Of a stretch of 64,000 bases of DNA, positions 17,038-26,724 are shown one piece after another. The position numbers and the translations under genes are program-made. Each line of letters starts with the position of its first letter. Position 1 is the stretch's first letter. The DNA lies in assembly GCF_019443105.1 (NCBI RefSeq), contig NZ_JAHZIJ010000012.1:1-64000 (forward strand), in the 5' to 3' direction. Below the pieces are notes generated by a model. That model searched no databases and was not told where the DNA came from. It saw nothing but the letters and a program-made list of their open reading frames with translations. The DNA comes from Paenibacillus oenotherae (GTDB taxonomy: Bacteria > Bacillota > Bacilli > Paenibacillales > Paenibacillaceae).

Positions 17038-17877
17038 ATGAGTTATTTTGCCGATTTGACATGGAATGAATGGATCAAGGATATTATTGATATCTCCATT
17101 GTCAGCTATATTATTTACAAATTGATTCTGCTTGTACGGGGAACTAAAGCGGTTCAACTGGTCAAAGGAATTTTCGTCCTCATCGGCACCTGGGCCATTA
17201 GTACCTGGTTCAACCTGTATACGCTCAAGTGGCTCATGAATCAGATGTTTCCGTTCGGTGTTATGACGGTTCTTATTATCTTCCAGCCAGAATTGCGCCG
17301 GGCACTGGAGCAGCTGGGAAGAGGGAAGTTCTTTAGCCGTTCATCTGTTGTGGAGCGGGATCTCGGGGACCGGATCGCTGAGATTATTAAGGCTGTCAAT
17401 TATATGGCCAAGCGGAAGATCGGGGCATTGATTGTATTCGAACGCAGCACAGGCCTGTCCGATTATGTAGAGTCGGGCATCAAGATGGAGTCGATTGTCA
17501 GCTCTGAGCTGCTCATTAATATATTCATTCCGAATACTCCGCTTCATGATGGCGCTGTTATTGTGAGGGGCAATCTTATTATGGCAGCGGGCTGTTATTT
17601 GCCTCTGTCGGAGAATCCTTTCATCAGCAAGGAGCTTGGAACCCGCCATCGGGCTGCCATCGGGGTTACGGAGGTCAGTGATGCCGTATCTGTCATTGTG
17701 TCGGAGGAGACAGGACAGGTGTCGCTGGCGGTCGGGGGGATGATTGTGCGTGATATTAAGGAAGAATCGCTGATCTCCAAGCTGTTCGAGGAGTTGAATC
17801 CGAGGCCTAAGGAACGTGAGCTCGTAAGCTCTAAGCTGCCTTTCTGGAGACGGAAGGGAGGCAAAGAGAATGGATAA
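17038..17877 (+). CDS. cdaA: Diadenylate cyclase CdaA
   Basis: A 279-residue enzyme that makes cyclic di-AMP from two ATP. Three N-terminal hydrophobic segments lie within residues 15-85, then the DAC (DisA_N) domain, with the DGA motif at residues 171-173 and RHR at 203-205. c-di-AMP controls potassium and osmolyte balance and cell wall homeostasis. The ATG at 17038 follows GTTGGGGGTTG. Its stop overlaps cdaR by 8 bases. The order cdaA-cdaR-glmM is the classic Firmicute arrangement. Confidence 0.96.
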   Translation: MSYFADLTWNEWIKDIIDISIVSYIIYKLILLVRGTKAVQLVKGIFVLIGTWAISTWFNLYTLKWLMNQMFPFGVMTVLIIFQPELRRALEQLGRGKFFSRSSVVERDLGDRIAEIIKAVNYMAKRKIGALIVFERSTGLSDYVESGIKMESIVSSELLINIFIPNTPLHDGAVIVRGNLIMAAGCYLPLSENPFISKELGTRHRAAIGVTEVSDAVSVIVSEETGQVSLAVGGMIVRDIKEESLISKLFEELNPRPKERELVSSKLPFWRRKGGKENG

Positions 17878-19291
17878 ATGGCTAAGCCACCCCACCTCGC
17901 TCAAAATTCTATCTCTCGTCATGGGTATTTTGCTCTGGGCGGTCGTTCATTTTGACTCTGATTCGCCTCCTAATACAGTCGCATCCCTGACGGAAACGCA
18001 AGATATAGCCGCAGTCAAGATTAAGGTGGTCGGTCTGGATGACCGGAAGTATGCGCTGCGGCTGCTCGAACCAACGACGGTGAAGCTGAGGGTGACAGGC
18101 TCGCGCTCCGACCTGCTGTCCGCCTCGCCGGATGATTATAAGGTAACGGTAGACGTTACCGGAATTGCGGAAGGAAGAACGACGCTGCCCGTAAAGGTTA
18201 GCCTGCCTAATGGAATTGATTATGTGCGGGTAGAGCCGCAATCGGTGAATGTCGTGCTGGAGCAGATGCTTACGAAGGAATATGAGGTGAGCATTAAGAC
18301 AGATGGCTTGCCGGGCAAGGGGTATAAGACCGGAACTCCGATCGTGAAGCCCAACAATCGCGTTCATGTTACGCTGCCTGAGGATCGGATGGACAGTGTG
18401 AGCTTTGTGGGGGCGCGTGTTTCGGTTGAGGGCGAGGAAGAGACGGTTACGGAGAAGAAGGTGAAGCTTCTTGTCCTGGATAAGAACGGCAAGGAGATGA
18501 CGGATGCGATCATCAACCCGAGTGTGGTAGAGGTCGAAATACCGATAACGAAGCCGTTCAAGAAGCTTCCACTGCAGATCGGATTTACCGGGAAGCTGCC
18601 TAAGGGACTGGCTATCGCTTCCTTTGAGCCCGGTGTGGAGCAGGTCACGGTATATGGTCCGCAAGACGTGCTCGATAAGTACGATTTTTACGATGGAATT
18701 AATATTGACTTGTCCAAGCTGACACAATCGGGTACGATTGAACTCGATATCAAACCGGAAGAGGGAATTGCGACAGTCGATCCTGCAACCGTTACAATTA
18801 CATACCGGATTGTAAATGCGGAGTCGAAGCTGCTGTCGCAGCTGCCAGTAACGATCATCGGTCTGTCGGACGGTTTGAAGGCGAAGCTGACCTCACCTGC
18901 TGACGGTACAGTCGATCTGCCTGTAGAGGGTGCGGCGAATGTGCTTACCGGTGTCAGTGTCAAGGATGTGCAGCTGATCGCCGATCTGAGCGGGCTTGGC
19001 CCAGGCAATCATGTTGTGCCGATTGATATTCACCTGCCGAGATTTGTTGCGCATTCCGCGGATATACCGCTTAGTATTACGGTGGAGATTACGGATGCTA
19101 CGGCGGTCTCAGCTCCGGGAGAAAGTGAGCCGGTGGAGGGTACTCCGTCAACGGAAACGGAAGGCGGCTCTCCCACTAATGGATTCCCTGCTGATCCGGG
19201 CGGTACGAATAGTACGGATGAACCATCACCGGAGGCTGGAGCCGGCAATGAAGCCGGGAGCCATTCTTCTGGCAGCGGAGCAGGCGGCTAA
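17870..19291 (+). CDS. cdaR: CdaA regulator CdaR (YbbR domain)
   Basis: A 473-residue protein with an N-terminal membrane anchor (residues ~10-26) and about four repeated YbbR domains of ~80 residues outside the cell membrane, each with alternating short strands. The tail after residue ~415 is Ser/Gly/Glu-rich and low complexity. CdaR binds CdaA and modulates cyclic-di-AMP synthesis. ATG 17870 follows GGGAGGC and overlaps cdaA, so the two are translationally coupled. Confidence 0.93.
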   Translation: MDKWLSHPTSLKILSLVMGILLWAVVHFDSDSPPNTVASLTETQDIAAVKIKVVGLDDRKYALRLLEPTTVKLRVTGSRSDLLSASPDDYKVTVDVTGIAEGRTTLPVKVSLPNGIDYVRVEPQSVNVVLEQMLTKEYEVSIKTDGLPGKGYKTGTPIVKPNNRVHVTLPEDRMDSVSFVGARVSVEGEEETVTEKKVKLLVLDKNGKEMTDAIINPSVVEVEIPITKPFKKLPLQIGFTGKLPKGLAIASFEPGVEQVTVYGPQDVLDKYDFYDGINIDLSKLTQSGTIELDIKPEEGIATVDPATVTITYRIVNAESKLLSQLPVTIIGLSDGLKAKLTSPADGTVDLPVEGAANVLTGVSVKDVQLIADLSGLGPGNHVVPIDIHLPRFVAHSADIPLSITVEITDATAVSAPGESEPVEGTPSTETEGGSPTNGFPADPGGTNSTDEPSPEAGAGNEAGSHSSGSGAGG

Positions 19292-19434
19292 GAACAATAA
19301 CGGCGATGCATACAGATGCTTCGCTGTATAGATTACCAGTTGCGGGGAAGCGCAGATGCCACGGGAGAAGGCGCTGCGCTGCTCCGCCGTACATACGGAA
19401 CTAACATATCGTTCACAAAGGGGATAATACAACA

Positions 19435-20781
19435 ATGGGTAAATATTTTGGAACAGATGGTGTTCGCGGTGTTGCTAACCGTGAGCTGACACCTGAGCTT
19501 GCTTATAAAATCGGCCGCTGCGGCGGTTATGTACTTGCAGGCCAAGCCGATAAGCCTAAAGTAGTCATCGGTCTGGATACGCGGATTTCGGGTCCTATGC
19601 TGGAAGCATCGCTTATAGCAGGCTTGCTCTCTATCGGCGCAAGTGTCATTCGGCTGGGCGTTGTATCTACGCCGGCAGTTGCATATTTGACCCGCGAGCT
19701 GGGGGCGGATGCCGGTGTTATGATCTCGGCTTCCCATAATCCGGTTGAGGATAACGGGATTAAGTTTTTTGGCGGAGACGGCTTCAAGCTGACTGATGAG
19801 ACGGAGAATGAGATCGAGCGTCTGATGGATGCGGCTGTTGATGAGCTGCCGCGCCCTGAAGGCGGAGAGATCGGAACCGTTACCGTAGACGAGCGTGCTG
19901 GGCGCAAATATCTGGATTTCTTGAAAACGACCGTAACGCATTCCTTCTCAGGTTTGAAGATTGTGCTGGACTGCGCCAATGGCGCAGCTTATTCGCTGGC
20001 CCCTGCCGTATTCCGCGAGCTTGGCGCTGAGGTGATCACTGTTGGCGCGGAGCCGAATGGCCTTAATATTAATGATGGCGTAGGCTCGACTCATCCTGAA
20101 TATGTCCGTGAGGAAGTGCTGAAGCATGGTGCGGCGCTCGGACTATCGTTCGATGGCGATGCTGACCGGTTGATCGCTATTGATGAGAACGGAGAAGAGG
20201 TCGATGGCGACTTTATTCTATGTATTTGCGGCGATGCAATGAAGCGCGAAGGCAAGCTGAAGGGCGACACGGTCGTAACGACAGTAATGAGCAATATCGG
20301 CTTCTTCAAGGCTGCTCAGAAGATTGGCCTGCAGACGGCGCAGACTGCGGTTGGCGACCGTTATGTGATGGAGGAAATGCGCCGCGGCGGATATAATCTG
20401 GGCGGAGAGCAGTCCGGACATGTTATTTTCCTCGATTATAATACGACCGGAGACGGCATTCTGACTGCGCTTCAGCTTGTGAATACGCTTGTCGGCTCGG
20501 GGCGCAAGCTGAGCGAGCAGAAGGCGCTTATGCGGAAATTCCCGCAGGTGCTGGTGAATGTGCGGGTTGCGGACAAGAGCTTGTTCAAGGATAACCCGGT
20601 AATTGATGCCTCCATTGCTGCTGTAGAGCAGGAGCTTGGCGATAACGGCCGTGTTCTCGTTCGCGCATCCGGGACGGAATCGCTAATTCGTGTTATGGCT
20701 GAGGGCCCTGAGAAGGATCAGGTGGAGGCCTATGTAGCACAAATCGCAGCGACTGTCAGGGAGCAGCTCGGCGGCGTATAA
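19435..20781 (+). CDS. glmM: Phosphoglucosamine mutase
   Basis: A 448-residue enzyme that interconverts glucosamine-6-phosphate and glucosamine-1-phosphate on the route to UDP-GlcNAc. The phosphoserine loop SASHNP lies near residue 100, the metal-binding DGDADR near 240, and the C-terminal phosphate-binding RASGTES near 408. The length is normal. It is the third gene of the cdaA-cdaR-glmM unit; GlmM is known to interact with and inhibit CdaA. The start ATG has AAAGGGGATAATACAAC upstream. Confidence 0.97.
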   Translation: MGKYFGTDGVRGVANRELTPELAYKIGRCGGYVLAGQADKPKVVIGLDTRISGPMLEASLIAGLLSIGASVIRLGVVSTPAVAYLTRELGADAGVMISASHNPVEDNGIKFFGGDGFKLTDETENEIERLMDAAVDELPRPEGGEIGTVTVDERAGRKYLDFLKTTVTHSFSGLKIVLDCANGAAYSLAPAVFRELGAEVITVGAEPNGLNINDGVGSTHPEYVREEVLKHGAALGLSFDGDADRLIAIDENGEEVDGDFILCICGDAMKREGKLKGDTVVTTVMSNIGFFKAAQKIGLQTAQTAVGDRYVMEEMRRGGYNLGGEQSGHVIFLDYNTTGDGILTALQLVNTLVGSGRKLSEQKALMRKFPQVLVNVRVADKSLFKDNPVIDASIAAVEQELGDNGRVLVRASGTESLIRVMAEGPEKDQVEAYVAQIAATVREQLGGV

Positions 20782-21040
20782 GATTAGGGATGATGTGCAG
20801 TCTCGTGAAGCGCAGAAATTTGCTCTTCCCGGGACTGTAACTATTTTCACAGGCATATGATGAGTCCAGGAGCCTAAAGCAGCATGACGTTTGACGTATA
20901 TCGCTTTCGGGTAATTCTTGCTTGCGTGCGCATTCTGTGTGGATACGGTAAAAATTGTGGTTGCGCGCCGTCATGAAAATGAATATGATAGGAAGTATGA
21001 TTCAGAAATGGAAAGCGAGGGCAGATGTTGTCGAATTACA

Positions 21041-21250
21041 AGCGCCAGAGCTTATGAGGGCCCGTTATCGCATTGTCGGTCTAGCGACAGTGGGGATGAG
21101 CGGACAATAAGCTGACGAGGTGGAGGTGTTCGGATTGTTCGGCGGGGACCTCCCGGTTATGCATTTCAACCGTAAGCCGATAGATCTCAAAACGATCGGG
21201 CAACTGGTCGCACAAGGAGTCGGCAGAATGCTGAATAGAGAAGGCGGAGC
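21041..21250 (+). ncRNA. glmS ribozyme-riboswitch
   Basis: The self-cleaving glmS RNA responds to glucosamine-6-phosphate. The core starts AGCGCCAGA with cleavage between A21041 and G21042. P1 is AGCTTAT (21049-21055) with ATAAGCT (21107-21113), followed by the conserved TGACGAGG, then TTCGGCGGGGACCTCCCGG and the P3 hairpin CGGTT..AACCG. P1 carries a 51-base extension that includes its own hairpin (TGTCG/CGACA). A likely -10 TATGAT lies at 20984-20989, about 55 bases before the cleavage site. The 3' boundary is approximate. Confidence 0.92.
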
Positions 21251-21578
21251 GCGGCAGCATGGAAGGCTGTTGGCCGACGTCTTGAAGCACAGGCAGAGGA
21301 ATGGTGTTGATTGACCGACTCTACCTGTCCTAGTAGTGCAGCTGTATGTCCAGTGTGACATAGAATAGGGCTGCTTAGATTTGATTTGTTTTCTTCCTGT
21401 TTGCTTGTGATGCCGGCTGAGGGCGCGGCTTCTGGCAGACTGGTTTCCTTCGTAGAACGAGACATTAAGCTGACGTTAACGACAGAAAACCTCATAGAGC
21501 CAAGTAAGCTTGTACAGTACTTTGCCGGACATTCGTTGAAGCGGGAAATACACCCAAAAAACGGAGGTCTATATTAAT

Positions 21579-23411
21579 ATGTGTGGAATAGTGGGATATA
21601 TTGGTAAGCGTGAATCGCAAGGGATCTTGATCGATGGACTTAGAAAGCTGGAGTATCGTGGATACGACTCCGCAGGTATCGCTGTTTTTACCGAGAACGG
21701 TCTGGAAGTGCGCAAGTCGAAGGGGCGTCTTGCCGTATTGGAGGAGAAGCTTGGCGGCGAGCCGCTGCACGGTTCTGTCGGAATCGGGCATACGCGCTGG
21801 GCGACACACGGCAAGCCGTCGGATGAGAATTCGCATCCTCACACGGATAATTCGCATAAATTCTCGGTCGTGCATAACGGAATTATTGAGAACTATCTCG
21901 ACTTGAAGGATGAGTTGATGGCTAAAGGCCACAAGTTCGTCTCGGAGACGGATACGGAAGTTATCTCCCACCTCGTTGCTGAAGAGTATGACGGGGATAT
22001 CGTTAAAGCTGTACAGCGTGCGGTGAAGCGTATGCGTGGCGCATTCGCGCTGGGCGTATTGACTGAGTTTGAACCGGATCGTCTGGTTGCGGTCAGATTT
22101 GCAAGCCCGCTTGTTATCGGTATCGGCAATGGCGAGAATTTTATCGGCTCCGATATTCCAGCAATTCTTGAGCATACTCGCGATGTCTACATCTTGAATG
22201 ATGGCGAGATGGCGATTCTGAAGAAGAACAGCGTCGAATTGATGACGATTGATGGCGAGAATATTTCCAAGGAAATATTCCATGTCGATTGGGACTTGGT
22301 AACGGCGGAAAAAGCCGGATTTGATCATTTTATGCTGAAAGAGATTTATGAGCAGCCTAAAGCATACCGCGACACGATGATGGGTCGTATCTCTGAGGAC
22401 GGACGCAAGGTAGTGCTGAAGGAAATCGGCATGACGCTGGAACAGATCCAGGGTATTCGCAAGATTCAAATCGTTGCTTGCGGTACGGCATTCCATGCGG
22501 GACTCGTGGGCAAGACGGTAATTGAAAGCCTGGCGCGCATCCCGGTTGAGACGGATGTTGCTTCGGAATATCGTTACCGTTCGCCGATCATTACGCCGGA
22601 TACGCTTGTTATCGTTGTCAGCCAGTCCGGTGAGACGGCTGATACGCTGGCAGCGCTTCGTGAAGCGAAACGCAATGGCGCTCGTGTAATGGCCATTACG
22701 AACGTAGTGGGCAGCTCGGTTGCCCGCGAAGCGGATGATGTTATTATTACACAAGCAGGCCCGGAGATTGCGGTCGCATCGACGAAGGCTTATACCTCGC
22801 AGCTGATCGCGTTCTATCTGCTCGGTCTTTATCTGGCGGATAAGCTGGAGACTCGTGATGAGAAGTGGATCGCGGATGTATTGACGGCAATGAACCAGCT
22901 TCCAGAGCAGGTTGAGAGCATTCTTGACCAGGCTGTTGTGCTGAAGCAAGTTGCAGATTCGATCTCGAAGCACAGCAACCTGTTCTTCATCGGTCGCGGC
23001 ATGGACTTCGCTGTCGCTCAGGAAGGGTCGCTGAAGCTGAAGGAGATCTCGTACATTCACTCCGAAGCCTATGCAGCTGGTGAGCTGAAGCACGGTACGC
23101 TGGCGCTGATCGAAGACGGAATTCCGGTAATCGCGCTGATTACGCAGGAAGAGCTGTATGAGAAGACGCTTAGCAATATTAAAGAAGTGAAGGCGCGCGG
23201 CGCTCACGTGCTTGCTGTCATCAACGCAGGCCACGAAGGCGAAGTGAGCAAGTCTGTGGATGAGATGTTCGCTATTCCGCGTACGCTGCCTCTGCTGGCT
23301 CCAGCTCTGTCCGTTGTACCGCTGCAGCTAATCGCCTACTATGCGTCGCTGGCGCTTGGGCATGATGTTGATAAGCCTCGGAACTTGGCGAAGAGCGTGA
23401 CGGTGGAGTAG
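21579..23411 (+). CDS. glmS: Glucosamine-fructose-6-phosphate aminotransferase
   Basis: A 610-residue enzyme making glucosamine-6-phosphate from fructose-6-phosphate and glutamine, the first step toward UDP-GlcNAc. The N-terminal class II glutaminase begins with the catalytic Cys2 (MCGIVGYIG) and has the GHTRWATHG motif near residue 70. Two SIS domains follow, and the protein ends in the conserved PRNLAKSVTVE. It is controlled by the ribozyme in its leader. ATG 21579 follows ACGGAGGTC. The glmS 3' end is the recognition sequence for Tn7-like elements, and one starts 25 bases past its stop. Confidence 0.98.
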   Translation: MCGIVGYIGKRESQGILIDGLRKLEYRGYDSAGIAVFTENGLEVRKSKGRLAVLEEKLGGEPLHGSVGIGHTRWATHGKPSDENSHPHTDNSHKFSVVHNGIIENYLDLKDELMAKGHKFVSETDTEVISHLVAEEYDGDIVKAVQRAVKRMRGAFALGVLTEFEPDRLVAVRFASPLVIGIGNGENFIGSDIPAILEHTRDVYILNDGEMAILKKNSVELMTIDGENISKEIFHVDWDLVTAEKAGFDHFMLKEIYEQPKAYRDTMMGRISEDGRKVVLKEIGMTLEQIQGIRKIQIVACGTAFHAGLVGKTVIESLARIPVETDVASEYRYRSPIITPDTLVIVVSQSGETADTLAALREAKRNGARVMAITNVVGSSVAREADDVIITQAGPEIAVASTKAYTSQLIAFYLLGLYLADKLETRDEKWIADVLTAMNQLPEQVESILDQAVVLKQVADSISKHSNLFFIGRGMDFAVAQEGSLKLKEISYIHSEAYAAGELKHGTLALIEDGIPVIALITQEELYEKTLSNIKEVKARGAHVLAVINAGHEGEVSKSVDEMFAIPRTLPLLAPALSVVPLQLIAYYASLALGHDVDKPRNLAKSVTVE

Positions 23412-23442
23412 GGATTTGGGGTAGTGGTGAGAAAGATGTGAG

Positions 23443-23540
23443 TTGTTCAGTGATAAAAAAGTGTGGAACCAGTAAAAAAGTCTGGAACTAGTAAAGAAAC
23501 TATGGAACCAGTTAATAATGTTTGGAACCACTAATGAAAT
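23443..23540 (+). repeat. Element A glmS-proximal end, four 20-bp repeats
   Basis: After the tip TTGTTCAGTGATAAAAAA come four contiguous direct repeats with a 20-base period at 23461, 23481, 23501 and 23521. Each has the core TGGAAC(C/T)A(G/C)TAA. Close-packed repeats of this size at an element tip match the overlapping TnsB binding sites of the Tn7 right end. Confidence 0.75.
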
Positions 23541-23560
23541 GATTTATTAAAAACATCTTG

Positions 23561-23600
23561 AGGGTAGCCTGATGAAATTAACTCGGGCTACCCTGTTTTC
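23561..23600 (+). terminator. Terminator inside element A
   Basis: GGGTAGCC pairs with GGCTACCC across a 16-base loop and is followed by TGTTTTC. It would stop glmS read-through entering the element. Confidence 0.65.
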
Positions 23601-23615
23601 GTTATTAAGAATGGT

Positions 23616-25014
23616 TTGAATCTCGAAAATGGAGTTTGTGTTCAGTGGCATAAAAGTTTATTTTTTGACAATATAGTGCTCAAAGAAAAAATGTATCATA
23701 CTGAAAAAAATAAAGCGATAGATTACCTCAACCTCATTAAGCTATGGGCAGATACCTCAATACCTCGTTTAATGTCTCAAAGAGTCAAATGGAATATTTG
23801 TTTTGCTAGTGAATTACGAACATAGGAAAATTCGATATTCAGATCAAAAAGCTGCCTGAAGATCATGGTATGGTTTTTGACCTCCCAGTCGAATATCTAG
23901 CCTATTGTGATCAGGTAGCATCAGAACCAACACTCGCTCTAATGGTGGATACAGTAAATGAAAAAATATATTGGTTCCATATTACGAAGGAATGGATTCG
24001 GGTATCCAATTACGCGACTAATAAAACGAGCGTGCGCATCCACTTAAGCAGTGAACGTTGTTTTGATCGAACCAATAAAGAATATTTAAAACAATGGGAA
24101 GAAATCGCGAAAGAAAATCGAAGACACAATGCAGCAACTGCTCGATGCACAGCGGTGAAAAACCTTCCTACGCATAAATATTTTGGACGCATCCTATTCA
24201 CCAATCTTATCCAACATTTTAAGATGAGCGTGATCACTAGACAAGAAAGTGAAGATGGGTCCTTCACATTTGTCATGCAAACACATACGAATTTGAAGAG
24301 TCGGTTTTTGTTCAAGTTGCTGTACATCTTTCACCTGACTTAACCCCAACAGGTTCAGATCAAAATATCGCCGATGAGCAGGGAAAACGCCTTTCAAAAC
24401 ATGATGTATTTCAAATGCCTGGCGCAATTAAAAAAGGGAGGCGTGTTCTATCTGGCAGATAATCATTCTGATTTTTGGGCCTCGGGCGTAGTTGAACTTG
24501 ATGAGAAACTTGAACACATCGAGCATAGCATCAAGTTTACCAGAACTGTTGTAGACCTCGAGCGGCAAATCAATGAAAAGCTGCCTCTTTCGCAGTCAAG
24601 CTTACTGAAAATGAATTAAGTTATGTTGATGAATTGGTTTCGATTACTCAATCAGGCTTTGTGGTAGCAACTGTGCGAGGAATCAGTCTTCCTTACCCTT
24701 CTCACGAAATTGATGTGAATGATGCTCTGGGGATGGATTTCCCAGTAACACCAGCCGAGCTCCATTGGGGAATTAACCTTGGTAAAAAAATATTTGCCAG
24801 TTCAAAACCGTTTATTATTATAAGGGCTGAAGCCAATGAGACACTTCTCGAGGCAAATCCTGAGGGAAATGTGTTTTCATATTCGAGAAGTTTTACAAGG
24901 GAGAGCATTCGGAAGTATTTGAAAGGCTCGAGAATAATTCTTCATCAAAAGAAGATACCGAGTAAATTAATAATTGTCCAGATACCATTAGATGTTTGTG
25001 GGGAGAAGTATTAA
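23616..25014 (+). pseudogene. Decayed DUF4365-like gene
   Basis: Five consecutive fragments in shifting frames read as one former protein. The segment FDIQIKKLPEDHG then FDLPVEYLAYCDQV and LALMVDTVNEKIYWFHITKEW (23830-24000) resembles DUF4365, a domain common in mobile-island proteins. Later pieces begin at 24374 and 24634 and end at 25014. At least three frameshifts and a stop break it, so no product is expected. The family call is from pattern memory and moderate; the broken state is plain. Confidence 0.6.
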
Positions 25015-25040
25015 ATCGTGAGACATAGAGCGGAGAACGA

Positions 25041-25205
25041 TAGTTGAATGACAACAGTGGCAGTTCAGACAATGATTCTTGGTCTGTGATATTTTTATTA
25101 ATGTATCAGTCTAAAACTTATATTTCAAAATCTAACGATTCTTCAATTCAAAAACCAAACTTAATCAACTACCTAAGTCTAACACTTTATTTTACCGAAC
25201 GTTAC
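25041..25205. repeat. Older Tn7-like end (family B type) inside element A
   Basis: ATAGTTGAATGACAACAGTGGCAGT (25040-25064) nearly repeats the start of the element B far end at 42281. Sites CAGTCTAAAACTTATATTTC (25107) and AAGTCTAACACTTTATTTTA (25175) follow, 68 bases apart. The same 68-base spacing occurs between 42356 and 42424. This is a second copy of that end type, with its tip near 25200 decayed. Its partner end on the glmS side is missing. Confidence 0.65.
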
Positions 25206-25425
25206 CTTTGCAAATAAGTATGTGATTTAACATTAGATCCAACTAGAATGTCTATTAATGCAGTAAATCAATCCCGATGATGAAAATTAAGGACGTCGTG
25301 ATTGATTTTGATTTTTAAACTTATTTTTCAAGTCAACGATCATAGAATTTGTGATATGATGGTCTTGTAATGCATTACATTTGTCTTTGCAAAGTCTTGC
25401 AAGTTCCTTAGCACTTGAAAAATGA

Positions 25426-25464
25426 AAAAACGGATCAGATGCTCGAACACCTGAATCCGTTTTT
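25426..25464. terminator. Bidirectional terminator downstream of the toxin
   Basis: AAAACGGAT pairs with ATCCGTTTT, with T-runs on both strands. It would end the leftward toxin mRNA and also a rightward RNA starting near a TATGAT at 25354. Such a 3' overlap fits an antisense RNA antitoxin. Confidence 0.6.
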
Positions 25465-25539
25465 ATAACAAGAATCGTGGGGCTCCCTCATGATTCAGAA
25501 CATAGCTCTTACCTTGTGCTTGGTGGCCTAGGGTAAGGG

Positions 25540-25638
25540 CTATTTGCTTAGTTCAATGATTGAAACGATCAGAGCCAGAAAAGCAACTAAAAATGTTCCG
25601 AACATAAACATTGTTTGCAGTTGATTTTTTGATTCTAT
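25540..25638 (-). CDS. Putative type I holin-like toxin
   Basis: A 32-residue peptide whose core is LQTMFMFGTFLVAFLALIVS, close to the holin-like toxins of the BsrG/TxpA type. These are single-span membrane peptides silenced by an antisense RNA. A near-perfect ribosome site GGGGGTGATC lies 8 bases upstream of an ATA codon (25636-25638), where ATG would normally stand. In-frame GTG 25647 lies inside the ribosome site, and an internal ATG exists 9 codons on. It is either a poorly started or an inactivated toxin. The 300 bases to its right (25660-25940) show no gene I can support. Confidence 0.6.
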   Translation of the reverse strand: MESKNQLQTMFMFGTFLVAFLALIVSIIELSK

Positions 25639-25945
25639 CCTGATCACCCCCTCATTTTAGAGGGCCCGCGATCTTGTATACTAGCATATGGGCTTGGTCT
25701 ACGCTCTTTCTCCTATTTTCTGCTGGAATGCCGATGTGGATGGAGTTGCTTTAATTGGCCGTCAATCTTACCCAAACGAACCTTGGCTTACCGGAATCCG
25801 TGGCCGAAACAGCTCGCATAATCAATGAGCCCCCAAATCCACCTTGGATAGGGTCCGTAGCGGGCTATGATGGTGCTTAAGACATACTAGAGGATTAAGC
25901 GCAGACTATCCGTATTAGAATAACGACAGTTATATACGGATAAAC

Positions 25946-26392
25946 TCATTCAGATATGTAATAATCCGTCGGAATAAAGTTTTTGTCATAACTTCCATCA
26001 TACATAATTTCAAGGATTTCGCGATAACTTTCATCAAATTTATATGTAAAATAAATCCCATTTTTCGGTATTGTAGATGATGTATGCAGTCCATTAAAAT
26101 ACTCGGAATTCAAGTCTTTTTCGTCACTTAAAAAAAGCTCAATTTCAATTTTAGGGAGGGTATCAATAGATGGATTTTTTCTAAATTGATTAACATTATC
26201 AATATTAAAGTATTTTTCTGAGTTATTAGTAGAGTTGAAAAGTCTTTGATTAAGTACGATGTCAATAGCCTCTAAAATGGTACTTTTACCAGCCTCATTT
26301 TCCCCAATCAGCACATTTATATGTTTATTGAAGTCAATATTAAATGTTGAGAACTTCTTAAAACCTCGAATTTTTAAATGTTCTATATACAT
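25946..26392 (-). pseudogene. Truncated RecF/OLD-type ATPase fragment
   Basis: 148 residues starting MYIEHLKIRGFKKF with Walker A GENEAGKST near residue 31, the N-terminus of RecF- or OLD-family ATPases such as those in Gabija and related defence systems. The rest (signature motif, Walker B, TOPRIM nuclease) is missing; the frame stops at 25946 and continues nowhere nearby. ATG 26392 has GAGGAG upstream; a TTG six codons earlier is less likely. It is read as a remnant of a former defence gene, though a small functional protein is not excluded. Confidence 0.6.
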
Positions 26393-26656
26393 ATAATCAC
26401 TCCTCAACTGGCTAATTTAGTATCAGTATACAATAATTTTACTATGGATGTTTAGTTGTGTGTGTATCTGGCGGATATTTCGATGATGAGGCTGCCAGTG
26501 GTTTAAAATCTAGGTAAGGCAAAGTCAAATGTTGATTCGAAAAGATTTAATTACCAGGATAGAGAGTTTTCTAATTTAGAGGAAAGAGAGCAATGGGTTA
26601 TGGAAACTGAACAATAAGTGAACTCTACATGTCCATTGTGTTGATATTAAAGGTAA

Positions 26657-26695
26657 TTACAGGAATTGTGTCGAAATACCTATAAAATAGGTATT
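26657..26695 (+). promoter_or_regulatory. Wadjet promoter with palindromic operator
   Basis: TTACAG (26657-26662) and TATAAA (26681-26686) are 18 bases apart. The -10 sits inside a perfect 9-bp palindrome, AATACCTAT/ATAGGTATT with a 3-base centre (26675-26695). It lies 30 bases before jetA, so a dimeric repressor could block this promoter. No regulator gene is obvious nearby. Confidence 0.55.
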
Positions 26696-26724
26696 GAGAC
26701 TATCTACATTAAGTAGGTGAATGA

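Noticed and set aside
21492-23234. 580-codon frame antisense to glmS
   Set aside because: It mirrors the glmS coding frame and has no own ribosome site or family; it is a shadow of biased codon use.
23461-23540. Possible CRISPR-like repeat array
   Set aside because: The four 20-base units are contiguous with no unique spacers and sit at an element tip; they fit transposase binding sites.
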